From Leguminivora glycinivorella (Eukaryota > Arthropoda > Insecta > Lepidoptera > Tortricidae): DNA of 64,000 bases. How positions within the stretch are numbered: position 1 is the first letter of the stretch; the number at the start of each line of letters is the position of its first letter. The notes beneath the pieces are model-generated. The model did no database searches, was not told the origin of the DNA, and saw only the letters and a list, made by a program, of their open reading frames with translations. Made by a program: the position numbers and the translations under genes. Shown here one piece after another: positions 46,599 through 59,100 of the stretch. Where the stretch lies: positions 16,349,848 through 16,413,847 of the forward strand of contig NC_062979.1 in assembly GCF_023078275.1 (NCBI RefSeq), in the 5' to 3' direction.

Positions 46599-49500
46599 AT
46601 GTCTTTCAAAGTGAGTAAAATAAAATGTTTTTAAGAACTAGGGAACAAATCAAATTATTTTATTGAATATTTTTTTTGTTCTTTTTCCAAGTAGTCACAC
46701 TAGGTACTATATATAAATTATAAATTGAAATAGATATCATACACGAAAGAAAATCTGCGTAAGCTGAAGACCCGGGTTAGATTCCCAGCTCGGCCACCAG
46801 TGGGCCTTGCCGTTTTTTTCTTTCGTGTATGATATATATTTCAATTTGTTTTTAAGAAGCTTGAATATTAAAAAAATAATTGGACTTAGATTTAGGGGTA
46901 TCGTGTTCTTCAAGAGCATTAGGTAACTACCAAACTTAAACTTTATTGACACAAAATAAGATGATTGACATTTTCTTACGGGTCGTCATGTCACCAGCTA
47001 TAATTAGAACAAGTGAAATTAGCCTTAGGCATATTTGACACTCGCGGGTGTTTTAACAGACCACGGAACTTTACCTATTGCAAATTGAATTTTTACCTAA
47101 TCCTTCAGTTAGGTACATCCGCTAAATATTGAATATTCCATTTTTTAATTATGTACCTACCTATTAAAATAATATAACAAAAAATAAAACCGCCTTCAAA
47201 AATAAGCGCGTTACAAAACACGGAGAAACTAAAAAGCCAAAAATAATAAACCTTTCAATTCAGATTTCTTATCGTATTGCAATAAGCTAAACATCCAAAT
47301 TATAAACAAATCAATTATTTTTGTAGTCGGTACCAGACCTATTCGTCGCCTTGCTATTGCCTGTTTGCCCCACCCAACCATACACAGGCTGGTACCGACT
47401 CCAAAAATAATTGATTTGTTTATAATTTGGATGTTTAGCTTATTGCAATACGATAAGAAATCTGAATTGAAAGGTTTATTATTTTTGGCTTTTTAGTTTC
47501 TCCGTGTTTTGTAACGCGCTTATTTTTGAAGGCGGTTTTATTTTTTGTTAAAAAGTTTATTTATTTGTTGATTTTTAGTGGTTCCTAGTGATATTATATG
47601 TATCAGTCCGAATACATGTACAGTAGTGAAAGAATTATCCTTTAACTCCTAACCATTGAGGAGTTGACCTTCCATCATCAGCTCAGCCACATAAAATTAT
47701 TACCATCAGACGTAAATACTGGTGTACCTTTGAAAAATAGACTAATAAAAACATTACATGTGCCTATAACATTTGAAGAGTTCCCTCGATTTCTCCAGGA
47801 TCCCATCATGACTGGCTTGACTTCCCTGACTTGGTGCCAATGGGACCATCTCGGGGTTATACCGGTTCGATCAAAAAAAAAATTTTGAAAATCGGTCCAC
47901 GATTCTCGGAAATATCGAGTAACATACATACAAAAAAAAAAAAACATTCAGTCGAATTGAGAACCTCCTCCTTTTTTGAAGTCGGTTAAAAATAGAGTAT
48001 CCTCTGGTCGCATGTAAGTAGCATGCGCGTTCAGTGAACTCTAATAATGGTCTGAAGTTAATACTGTAAAACATGGAATAATTATTTTCCCCTCACTAGC
48101 TCGGAAACACGTGTTTTATCCTTAAATGCCAGCGGGCAAAAACGCTTTTTATCCACTAGTGGGTAAAGTAATTTGACCTTGAATGTAGTCAAATTAACTG
48201 CTTTAAAATTGACAAAAGTAGGTGAATTTACTAATGAAGATGATTTACCACCTGTAGATCTAGACCTTTGTGTAACCAAATGTTACCAATAAATTTTCAT
48301 TTTTTGCATTTTCATTTTCATTAAACGCATTCTTTGCGTTGAAGTTTCCTCGCTGTAGTGAGGGGAAAAGTTTTGTGTTACACACGGGTGCAATAGTACA
48401 TTACATCAGAGGCCGGGAAAATGAGGATTTCCGGCCAAGTAGGTATATACGGCCGAGCGAGCGTGCGAGCAAGGCCGGATAGGGATACGAGGCCGGGAAT
48501 CCGTTTTCACGCTGAGGCATGTATAGTGCTTTTCTCAAACATACAATGAAATAAAAAAAAATGCTCTAAAGGACAATATTTTATAAAAAAAAGTTACTTT
48601 GCAGGCTTAGGCCTAAAAAATAATATGAAATCCCTTTACAGTCCTCTCGAGTTGTTGCACCCAAAAATCGATACTTCCCAGCCCATTTTAAGGAACGTAA
48701 AGACAATATTTCATTGCATGTTTGAGAAAATGTATTTTACTTCTCGTGTATTGAATTCCACACTCGGCGTTAAAACAATAGTTATTTGTTATACAAGGGG
48801 GCAAAGTTGTTGTTTAACCGCACGTGCCAATATTGATACCCGAGCAAGCGAAATAATCCAATGGAATCTTGAGCGTTGCGAGGGTTTCGAGGCACGAAGG
48901 TTAAACAAACTTTGCCACCGAGTGAAACACAAAATTGTTCACCACACCAACACGAACAAAATACTGACTTTAAAACATCAAACTAAATCAAATCCATCTA
49001 TTCAATATGTATGTTTCAAAATCATCATTTATAGGTAAATTCCACCAGCCAGCTTAAGACATGAAGTTAAAATTTGTATGAAATTACTTTGCTCTCGTGG
49101 ATAAAGTGCAATTTTGCTATCTGTTTTCGAATAGCAAGTAGCATAGTAAGCCTTTACCAGTTGGTGTGGTGAAAAATATTTTGATAACCTGTTTGAAATG
49201 ACCCGCCAGTTCAAATTGTCCCCCTGTACCTAATTAAACTAATAGACAAAGATGCCCGCAATTTACCAACTGCGGTGTTAGTTGCAGATCCTCATAATCG
49301 TTCTAACCCTTTCCATTACAGCTTGTTCTCTTCGCCTGCGTGGCGTCAGTCTACCAGGCTGCAGGCATCATCGCTCCTGTCGCCTATGGCGGCTACCCCT
49401 ACAACAACTATCCGGCCCAACCTGCTATCGCCTCGCAACAGTCCAATATTTTGAGGTCGCCTTTTAACCTTGGACAAGTAAGTAGTCTTTAATTATTGTA

Positions 49501-50607
49501 GCTCCCCTAACCTCATGGCGGGAAACCTTACAATTAGATATTTACATATGTGTAGGGACCAGCTATAATTAAGACGATATTAACGATCCCGCCGTAGTGC
49601 AATCGCCTTTAGCCCGGGTTTATGTAGAAATTGCTATTAAGAGACTACATTACGATGGGGTGCCTTGCCCGCCGGCTGGTAATTTCTAATCAGTCCTTTT
49701 GTTTCATCGTATCGACTATGTATAATTGTATACCAAGCCATAGTAAGCAGAATTTCAGAGGTCTCAGTACCTACATGGATGGTTCTTGTACATAGCTTAC
49801 TTTGTTTACCCCTAGCTGTCCCCTCTAATTGATCCCTGATTAGACCCATACCTGGCGGGCTAGCATAGCTTGCGTTGTCGCGCGCTAGTCCATACATCTA
49901 GCGCGACTTGAAGCACAGTATATTCTTGAAGTATGAACTCGCGCACGAGGACGCAAGTTGTGCTAAATCGCCTAATCTACTTTCCAGATATCAACATACT
50001 CAAAGGCAATTGACACACCTTTCTCAAGCGTGCGCAAGTCCGACGTGCGCGTCAGCAACCCTGGGTTAGCGGTCGGCAGGCTCGGCTTGGCACCGGCGTA
50101 CCACGGCCTGCCCGCGTATCATGGCTTAGCGCCAGTGGCCACGGCGTATCATGGGGTAGCGGCGCCACTAGTCTCTCATGTCGGCGTCTCCCCGTACGCA
50201 GCTCCTGTTGCTAAAGTAAGTTGATGGGGTGCCACGTGTCAAAATTGTAACTGTATAATGTATAACCTATCTTAGTTCGCGATAAAGGGTTCCCCTACTC
50301 GAGGGAATGGAAGGAGGGTGGGTAGGTATCTAGTGTTTTAAAACTCGTGAAACTTTGCAGAGATTTTGGATGAACTCTAAGCAACAATAGTTGGAACCAA
50401 GTGAATAGTAGGTAACACTTCTGAAAATATTCATGAAACACTTTTGATTTTCGTTCCGTACAAAATTGAGTTTCGCGCGTTTTCTAGGTGACAAACTTGT
50501 TACAGGTGGCGACAGCAGGCGGACTTCTCGGCGTAGCATATTCCGCAGCCCCTGCCGTCTCTCACATGACCTACAGCAACGGACTAGGCTTAACCTACGC
50601 TTGGTAG
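46599..50607 (+). CDS. Cuticle-type structural protein, 4 exons, 165 aa
   Basis: Exons 46599-46610, 49322-49477, 49988-50215 and 50506-50607, all phase 0, total 498 nt. Exon 1 codes only for MSFK before a GTGAGT donor. Splitting the signal peptide after its first few residues is typical of insect cuticle protein genes. The joined leader continues LVLFACVASVYQAAG. The mature protein is rich in Ala, Pro, Tyr, Gly, Val and His, with AYHGLPAYHGLAP-like repeats and APLVSHVGVSPYAAP, and ends LGLTYAW. It lacks an obvious chitin-binding Rebers-Riddiford consensus, so it fits the low-complexity cuticle protein groups. A TATA box precedes it. The first intron (2.7 kb) carries foldback repeats. Confidence 0.9.
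46720..46853. mobile_element. Palindromic element with tRNA-like core
   Basis: AAATTGAAATAGATATCATA plus CACGAAAGAAAA pairs with TTTTCTTTCGTGTATGATAT plus ATATTTCAATTT. The core GACCCGGGTTAGATTCCC resembles a tRNA B box region as in SINE heads. About 134 bp, in intron 1 of the cuticle gene. Confidence 0.65.
47186..47992 (+). mobile_element. Foldback-headed dispersed element (CCGCCTTCAAAAA ... GAAGTCGGTTAAAA)
   Basis: The first 350 bp form an inverted repeat with ~145-bp arms (47189-47335 and 47389-47540) around a ~55-nt loop containing TTTGCCCCACCCAACC. The rest runs to CCTCCTCC...GAAGTCGGTTAAAA. Relatives at 27592-28165 plus 29986-30037. Non-coding; lies in intron 1 of the cuticle gene. Confidence 0.8.
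48060..49040. other. Intron 1 of cuticle gene: further repeat-like sequence
   Basis: Paired CCCCTCACTA and GTAGTGAGGGGA motifs at 48090 and 48355 and a GGCCGGGA-rich patch at 48410-48510 suggest another inverted element. No gene recognised. Confidence 0.4.
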
Positions 50608-50627
50608 ACCTACGCTATGTAAATTAT

Positions 50628-51893
50628 GTGAATACTTCCCGATTCGCCGGATTCCTGTTTTGCCGGATTCTTGTTTCGTCGGATTCTTGTTTAGTCAGAT
50701 TCTTGTTTCGTCGGAAATATTAATATACAATAAAATCACCCAGGTAAAGGAAACATGTGGTTATATTTTCTTATTGTATGAATTGATCTGCTTCCGGCCG
50801 TTTTCTCAACTGCGATTCGCAACCAGGTGTAAATAAAGAATGTTTATTTTTTGTTAACAACCAGTTGAGAATCAAGATAACTTTTTTTATTACCGGAAAT
50901 TAGTTGCGAATAAGAACTTCTTAAACTTATGAAGTTGTAATGGGAGAAAAGCGTCTTTTAATTCGCAACGATTTATTCATCTTACGCTTAACCCCTTCGG
51001 CCTCGCACGAAACCGGAGATTCGTAACCAGGTTAAGTTAAAGCACGTAGACTCTGTACTTAAAACCTCAAGTAAATGATATTTGGATTCTTGCGACCAAT
51101 GTACATGTTTACAACCTGAAGTACTGGCCACTTGGACACTAATTAAATACTTACCTCGTTGTCTAAGATTCATATTCATTTGTTTTCATGTCATTTCTTT
51201 TCAATGTCTTGGTGAAGCAAAATAGGTACGTTAAATAAACTTATACGCATTCAATACAAATTTTGATTGAAAATGGAAACTGACGAAACTAACAAGATAG
51301 TATTTACCGATAGTAAAAGGCGTCCTAAGAGGATTTAAATATAATTTCGAAAAAGAAAATAAAAGTGGTTCAAGAAATTTTCGGTGTTCTTTCAATTTAT
51401 ACAGTTACTCAGAGCCGAAGCACAGCAGCAAGATGTTGTTATAAGAAAAATGCAGCTACATTGCCCCGATGTTACACAGTTGCGTCGAATTAACATGTCA
51501 AGATATCGACAAGAAAGGGCCATAGTCAATGACTACGTCGAGGGAAGAATAACAGTAGTAGAATGTTTAAACAGGTTATGCCAATTATCTTAAATGTAAT
51601 CTGATTAGGTAACATTGAATAACAAATAAAATAAATATACCTTTAAATGAGCAATTCTTGTATATTTATTTATTTTATGATTTATTAAAATAAAACCGAG
51701 CGAAGCTCGGTCGCCCAGATATTTTTTAATTATTAATGTAACGAAGTGTCTGCATTTTATTTAATAGATAGGTAAAGCCGCGATATTTCTATAGTATTTC
51801 TTAATCAAAAAAACCTGGCGAAATAAGAATCCGACGAAACAAGAATCCGGCAAAACAGGAATCCGGCGAATCGGGAAGTATTCCTCGAACTAT
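50628..51893. mobile_element. Inverted-repeat element with minisatellite arms
   Basis: GAATACTTCCCGATTCGCCG at 50629 and the following CGGATTCTTGTTTCGT repeats (to about 50715) pair almost perfectly, over 60 bp, with 51815-51893. The interior has a 69-codon frame (51384-51593) of unknown nature and an AT-rich end with ACCGAGCGAAGCTCGGT. It starts about 20 bp after the cuticle stop codon. Confidence 0.75.
50729..50734 (+). promoter_or_regulatory. Poly(A) signal of the cuticle gene
   Basis: AATAAA 121 bp after the stop codon; it lies inside the inverted-repeat element, so the element appears to supply the 3' end. Confidence 0.6.
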
Positions 51894-51899
51894 GACTGC

Positions 51900-53130
51900 T
51901 GTGCGGTAAAATTAGATGATAAGTGAGCTCAAAGATTCCTCTTAATTTATTACCTGATAGTTGTAACATAATAACTTATTATTTAATACATACTTATTGA
52001 ATTTATTTGTCGTTTCTTTATGTTTTGAATACAAATAAATAATTATAGGTCATACATAACTTAATGTTATTCGAGAGACGGACCGACGGAGTGGGATAAG
52101 CTGTTTTCACTTAGACAACAAACGCAAACAAAGCAAAGCGGAAGGCTTAATGTAGGAACATACTACGCGAACGTCCGTCGTAAATCGATCGCGACCGCGA
52201 CCGATCAGTGTGGACGGTCACCAAAACATCCAGCGAGCCAGATTTCGATCGGACGTCCATGCGCTCAAGGCCACGTCCACGTCCGTCGACCGATATACGA
52301 TAGTTTGCACGGTTAAGTGTATATTCATTGTCCAGATCCCCGTCCGCGGTCGATCGACGACGGACGTCCGCGTAGTATGTTCCTAGCTTTATTTTAGTAC
52401 TTGACCGCCTCATGTTTGCTCAATGTTCATAGGCTTCATAGCCCTTTCATAGAAAAGTTATATTTCCCGCCTTTTCCTATTGAAAAGTTGTGAATGACAG
52501 AGTTTTTTTTAAAGTCTAACCATAGTTTAAATTCACACCGGAACCTACCGGAACGATTTTGGTCCGGTTTAGCCCGAATCCTATTTATATGAGACACAGA
52601 CCATCAAGTAAAAGTTAAGTGTGTTTTCTTGATGCTTACTCAACGTAATCACATCGTAAGTACTATAAAAAATAATCAACTGGAGGCCATTAAATGTACA
52701 AATTATTTTTTAATCCAAAACTTATTTGTTTTAATTTAATCATTTAATATTGCACTGTCTGGTTAAAATTTGTGCGGTTTAGGAACGTGTCTGATTGCGT
52801 ACGTCACTTGTGACTGTCAAATTTGTCAAATTAAAATTGTCAATGTCAAATTTTAATGTCAATGCGCAATGAGAGTAGAGGTTGCTTTGCTGTAGCTCGT
52901 TTGATAGCCGTAAAACTTCAACTTCCACTTTCATTGCCAAGTCCCTGTTCAAATAAAATTACCTGTGTTAAACCCGAAAATAAATAAAGATAAACCGGTG
53001 ACTTAAATTGAAGGAGCCCTTGAGTGCGCTACTGTTTGCTCACGTCTATGTACATTTTATTGATAAGAGAGTTAGTTTATTGTACAAAAACGGTGTGTTA
53101 GTAGTATTATAGTCGTTGCAGTGCTCAGTG
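51900..53130. other. Intergenic region upstream of FNTA
   Basis: Contains the MITE at 52153-52389. The immediate FNTA upstream region (52780-53130) has no clear TATA box. It includes repeated TGTCAAATT motifs at 52815-52860. Confidence 0.5.
52153..52389. mobile_element. TIR element (MITE), TAGGAACATACTACGCG ends
   Basis: About 235 bp. TAGGAACATACTACGCGAAC plus GTCCGTCG pairs with CGACGGACGTCCGCGTAGTA plus TGTTCCTA. The interior is rich in CGATCG and GTCCACGTCC motifs. A frame across it is not a gene. Confidence 0.8.
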
Positions 53131-53133
53131 AAC

Positions 53134-56100
53134 ATGTCTGATAATGAATATGATGGTGACGCTACCTGGGTGCCTTACCGGGATCGTCCGGAATGGAAAG
53201 ACGTGACACCAGTTCCTGAAAATGATGGGCCGAGGCCTGTTGTGGTTATTGCTCATTCTGAGAAATGTATGTATCATGATTACTTTTCATAATTACATTC
53301 ACTAGACAGCTATAAAAATAGTAATCAGTTATGATCTATTTTTATGTTAGTAGGTTACAAGGTGGTACAAAGTTTAACACTAAAATATTTAAGTGTTTTA
53401 GTTACTATGCAAATAAAATGCTTGAATCATTGTGTGCACACTTGTACATCATCATATTGTATTGATGCATGACTGAAGTTGCTGGATCTTCTAATAAAAT
53501 TGAGTTAATTCATACATTTTTAGAATAGGTACCTATGTCCTGTTAAATTAGTATCAATTTTCATCCACAAGGAAGTTTTAGTGCAAGTGTAGCATTCAAC
53601 TATTATTAAATTTATCATATTTTAAGTTCTGTGCTCTTTTTTACAGTTTTGAATGAAAAACTTACTTATTCTTAAACTGCAACTTTCTACTTTATCCTAC
53701 ATCAATTTTGTTACATCAAAGTGACAACCAACCTTGCATTTGTAACTTTCAGTTGAAGATGTGTATGGGTACTTCCGGGCAGTCCTGCAAACCAATGAGA
53801 AGTCTGAACGGGCCTTGAAGCTGACTAAGGATGCAGTTGAACTCAACCCAGCTAATTACACTGTGTGGCAATACAGGTATTTTATAAAAACATGGTTTAG
53901 AGCCGTGACGAGTGGCGGAAAACAGGGGAGGCCTTTGCCCAGCAGTGGGAAACAATATAGGCTATATATATAAAAAAAAAGTTTTGATTAACCCCGTGCA
54001 TCCTGCCTGACAAATTTGGTCATACAAAAAGTGATCTTGACTTGACCTTTAAAAGAATAGATAACTAAAAATTGGTAGGCTGATAGAGTCCATGACGCTG
54101 AGCAAGATCCACTGGGTTTCCCAAAATGTCCCAGGTAGTTTGTAAGAAACTTTCCTTTTTCTTTACCGAAAATGTATAGAAATCTGCTAACAAAAAAGTG
54201 ATCCAAATGTACAAACTTTTTGGGGATTGCTGAGATTAAAATTTACATGCCTGGATCCACATCTAAGAGTTAACATTTATAAGTACTTACACTACCTTTT
54301 GCCCACAGCTTCGCTCGATTTAAATTCGAAAATTGCAGAATAGTCCATATGGGGGGTTAGAAAGAGACAAAAAGTAGCCTATGTCACTCTCCATCCCTTC
54401 AATTATCTCCACTTAAAAAGTCACGTCAAGTTGTTGCTCCGTTTTGCTGTGAAAGACGGACAAACAAACAGACATTCACACTTTCCCATTTATAATATTA
54501 GTATGGATAAAGACATCAATTATACATGTTATTGAAACAGACAGAATTATAAGCAGAGATCGCACGGATTTGCGATATTCTTAGTGCCTTACGCCATTTT
54601 GATGACATTTAGTATGAGATGACGTACAAAAATGCAATCTCTGATTATGAGGAAAGACGTAATTTAGTGTTATTTTTTTAGCTTTGCTTTAAGAACTCAT
54701 GTTATTTAAACAACCAGTAATAGGTATTGAAGTTGACTGTGCAAACACAGTGTGAATTTTGTAGTTGATATAAAATTATCAATCTGTGTAAGAATGCTCA
54801 GTCAATCTGTGTAAGAATGTTCTATAATATTTATTTATTTATTTATGTATATTTGTTATACATATCCTCAAATATGCCTGTAAATTGATGTTTCAGGAGA
54901 GATCTGCTGAAGGCTTTGGGGACAGATTTAAGACCAGAACTAGAGTATGTTGAATCAGTTATCACACATTCACCTAAGAATTATCAAGTGAGTAATTAAA
55001 ATAAAAATATAATAAAAAGCGCTGGTGGCCTAGCGGTAAGAGTGTCTAACTTTCAACCCGGAGGTCGCTGGTTCGAACCCCAGCTAGCACCAATGAGTTC
55101 TTTGGAACTTATGTGCGAAATGTGATTTGATATTTGTCTGTCAAGGGTTAGAAGGTCAGATGGCAGCTGATTTCGTAAAACTAGTGCCTACGCGAAATCT
55201 TGGGATTAGTTGTCACAGCGGGACCCCAGGCTCCCATTAGCTGTGTCGAATGCCGGGATAACGCAAGGAGGATGATGATGGGTTAAAATAAAATAAACTT
55301 AAATTTCTAAGCTCTAACCTTCACATTATCAAGTTAGGTGTAAAGTATTTTTCCTAAAGGATTTTTATATCTTCTACTACTACTACTACTATGACGTACG
55401 GATGCGAGACGTGGACTCTGACTGTGGGGCTAATCCACAAGCTTAAAGTCGCTCAACGTGCTATGGAAAGAGCTATGCTTGGAGTGTCTCTGAGGGACAA
55501 AATTCGGAACGAACTACGAAGTGATCCGCCAGAGAACCAAGGTGACCGACATAGCTCTGAAAGTTAGTAGGTTGAAGTGGCAATGGGCTGGCCACATATG
55601 TCGCAGAACCGATAACCGCTGGAGCAAGCGTGTTCTGGAGTGGAGACCGCGTCTTGGTAAACGTAGTGTGGGACACCCTCTGGCTAGATGGCGGGATGAT
55701 TTGCATAGGGGGGCCGGCGGAAGCTGGATGCATAAAGCAGCAGACCGGGCTCTGTGGCGTACCTTGGGGGAGGCCTATATCCAGCAGTGGACTGCAGCGG
55801 GCTGATGATGATGATGATGATGATGATGATCTTCTACTAAATGCTATATTAATTAGGTAAACACTTTATTGTACCACCAAAACTCAAAACAAATACTAGA
55901 CACCACATCAAGAATATATTAATTAAACCTTAAGGTTTAATTCCTTTGTCCTTAAGTTAAGGACAAAGTTTTAATTAACTGTTTACGTAATGATAATGAT
56001 AAAAGCCACAACACTCAGCACACATTTTATATTATTAAATAAAGCTTACAATTAATTCAGAGAGGTTTAGTAATAATTGAAAAAAGTCCAGTTTATCTTC

Positions 56101-59100
56101 TCTGTTCGGCCCTACGATTAACCAGTCGATAGTTGTATACATTCAATATTTCATTATTTATTTAAATAAAGTTTTAACAAGTAATATAACCAAAATGTAT
56201 ATTTCCAGGTATGGCATCACCGGAAAGTTCTAGTGGAATGGCTGCAAGACCCGTCTCAGGAGCTGGCGCTGACGAGCGACGCTCTAATACAGGACCCCAA
56301 GAACTACCACGCCTGGCAACACAGACAGTGGGCTGTCAAGACCTTTGGGTATGCTTCTGTCACTACCAAAAACATATGTAACTCCATATAGACAGTTAAA
56401 GTCTAAGAAAAAAACGTACCTCAAAACCATATAGAAAAAGGTATGGTGACCTAGATGGCGATACACCTTTAGGGGACGCTCGGCTAGATTAATATTTGAC
56501 ATTTTAACACATATCAAGCTAAGAATCATTAAAAACGTCCGGCTTGAAAATTTATTTTTACCTATCTTACTCCTGGTATTTTGGAATAGCAAATGTGTGC
56601 CAGATTGCTAAAACACACGTCGATAGTATATATTTCAGACAAAACTGCATTTATACCCAGAAAAAGCGTCACAACGAGAACGCAATGCTCCCGGTTCGCA
56701 ATGACAGCCGTCAAAGCCCCTATCACAACAAATAAAATAATTGATAAATAAATAGTGTTTATAGCGAGTATACAAAGCTGTAAATCTCATTTTTGTAGTG
56801 TATCTGCTCAAGCGGTGTGCTTGCGATTTAAATCCAATCTATATAAGTTGGAAGTGGAAGTGGAGGAATCGACAGAAGTGACCTTTCTGCCTAAAAGAAC
56901 CCCTGCAACTGCACTGCAGCACACAGCGGGGGCCCAGGCCCGCTGCCGCTGCGCCTGGGCCCACGGCAGGGAATCAAGCCTTAATTTTTATTCTTTATAC
57001 TTTTAGTTAATTATATATTTACGTGCTGTTTAGATTTATATTTAGTTTAGTTTTAAGCATTTTATATATATAATTTTTTAAGACCAGTTATTTGCTGATG
57101 CCTCTTTCTAACTCTGCTCCACCTGCTGCATCGTCAGAAAGCTATGTTCGTTGCCCAGAATGCACAAAACCCAACTACTTTAAAGGCTCTAGGGGCCTCA
57201 ACATTCACATTACTAAAAAACATAAAAAAAACAGCCACAGCCAGCCTGCACCTACGTCGTCACAGCCTAACATCGCCGCCACGCCACAGGTCTCTACCTC
57301 TGATTCCCAAAATATAAATGTACCTTTTTGGAAGACTTTAAGTGACGCAAAAACCACGCGGCCAGTTCTAAAACGCGTACCTCGTGGTGCACGCGTGACT
57401 GTGGCTAAATTCCTCTCTGAGACAATCAAACAAATTATTTCGAACAATTCCGTCCACAGTTGGGAGAACCTTTTGATGTTTACGTTCAAAGTCCTCCATA
57501 TTAAACCTGATAAGAGTAAAGAATCTAAATCACTCACAAAAATTATAAAACAAAATTGCTGCAGTGACAATACAAATAATCACCCTGCGGATAGTTTTAA
57601 GCGCCCTAGCGGAAATTTGTTTAAAAAAGTGGAAAGCAAAATCTCTGACGGAGACATCAAAGGAGCTGCCCGTCTTTTGTTTTCTGACGATGCAGTGGCA
57701 CCGGCCAATTCAGACACCCTCGCAGCTCTTCTCGCTAAACATCCACCTTCAGACCCGAACCTGGATCTCCCGGATCCCCCTCAACCTGATGATCCCACTC
57801 TAATTGCATCCACCGAGGATGTTCTTGGAGCCATTCTTTCTTTTCCCAATGGTTCAGCAGGAGGCCTTGACGGTTTATCTCCACAACACCTCAAGGACCT
57901 TTTGTACTGTGGCTGCGGTGACACCAAGGAAAATCTCTTGAGGGACTTGACGGCTCTTGTAAACATCATGCTTGCTGGTCAAGTCCCTCTAGAGATCACA
58001 AACATCTTATATGGTGCAAACCTATGCGCCTTAACTAAAAAAGATGGCGGCATCCGGCCCATAGCGGTTGGCTCCACTTTGCGCCGCCTTGCAGCAAAAA
58101 TAGCTTGTCGCTCTATACTTAAAGACCTAGCTCCCGAACTTCAGCCTGTGCAGCTCGGTTTCGGGTCCAAGAGCGGCTGCGAAGCTGCTGTCCATGCCGT
58201 ACGGACCTATATAGAGCGCCAAGCAGGAGAGGTTCTTCTGAAGGTGGATATCTCCAACGCTTTTAATTCAGTAGACAGGGGCGCCTTGTTGACACAAATT
58301 AAAGATAAAATTCCTTCTACCTACAACTTTCTCTGGCAGTGCTACAGTTCCCCTTCTAAATTGTTTTACCAAACTGACCCTTTGTTTTCTTCCGTAGGTT
58401 GTCAACAAGGCGACCCTCTCGGTCCAGCAATATTCAGTCTCGCCATTCATCCCATACTTAAAAATCTAAATTCTAAATTGAACATATGGTACCTAGATGA
58501 TGGCACCCTCGGAGGTGAAGCGATTTCAGTTCTAGATGATTTAGTGAAATTAAAAACTGATCTACAACTTATTGGCTTATCCCTTAACTTTTCAAAATGT
58601 GAACTCTTTGTTACAGAGACCTGCTCTAACAAAGAGCACATAATACAACAGTTCGAACAAGTAGCTCCAGGAATCAAAATTATTAATAAAGAAACGCTTC
58701 AACTCCTTGGTTGTCCCATCATGGACCAATCGTTTAATCGTTTCATAGACACGAAAATCGAAATTTTTAAAGCATCATCACATCGTCTGGCTAATATTAA
58801 CATACATTCGGCATATTGCATCATAAAACACTGTTTATTTGTACCCAAATTCACATACATCCTTCGCGGCTCACATTTCTGGAAGCATCCTTCTCTGATC
58901 TCAAATTTGGACAATTTAGTTTTGGAAACTCTCACCACCATCTTCAATATTTCCTTTGGCGAAAGATCATGGACCCAGGCTAGCCTACCCATCAGGTTAG
59001 GCGGCTTGGGCGTCCGTAAAATTTCTAGTGTGGCGCTGCCTGCGTTCTTGGCTTCGGTACACGGTGCTCAAAACCTCATCGGGAAAATTTTAGCCCCTTC

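Noticed and set aside
51384..51593. 69-codon frame (QLLRAEAQQQDVVIRKMQ...)
   Set aside because: Lies inside the inverted-repeat element; no known domain. Could be a transposon accessory exon but not supportable alone.
55021..55093. tRNA gene (GGTTCGAACCCC with terminal CACCA)
   Set aside because: No proper acceptor-stem pairing, and it continues into a SINE body and GATGAT tail.
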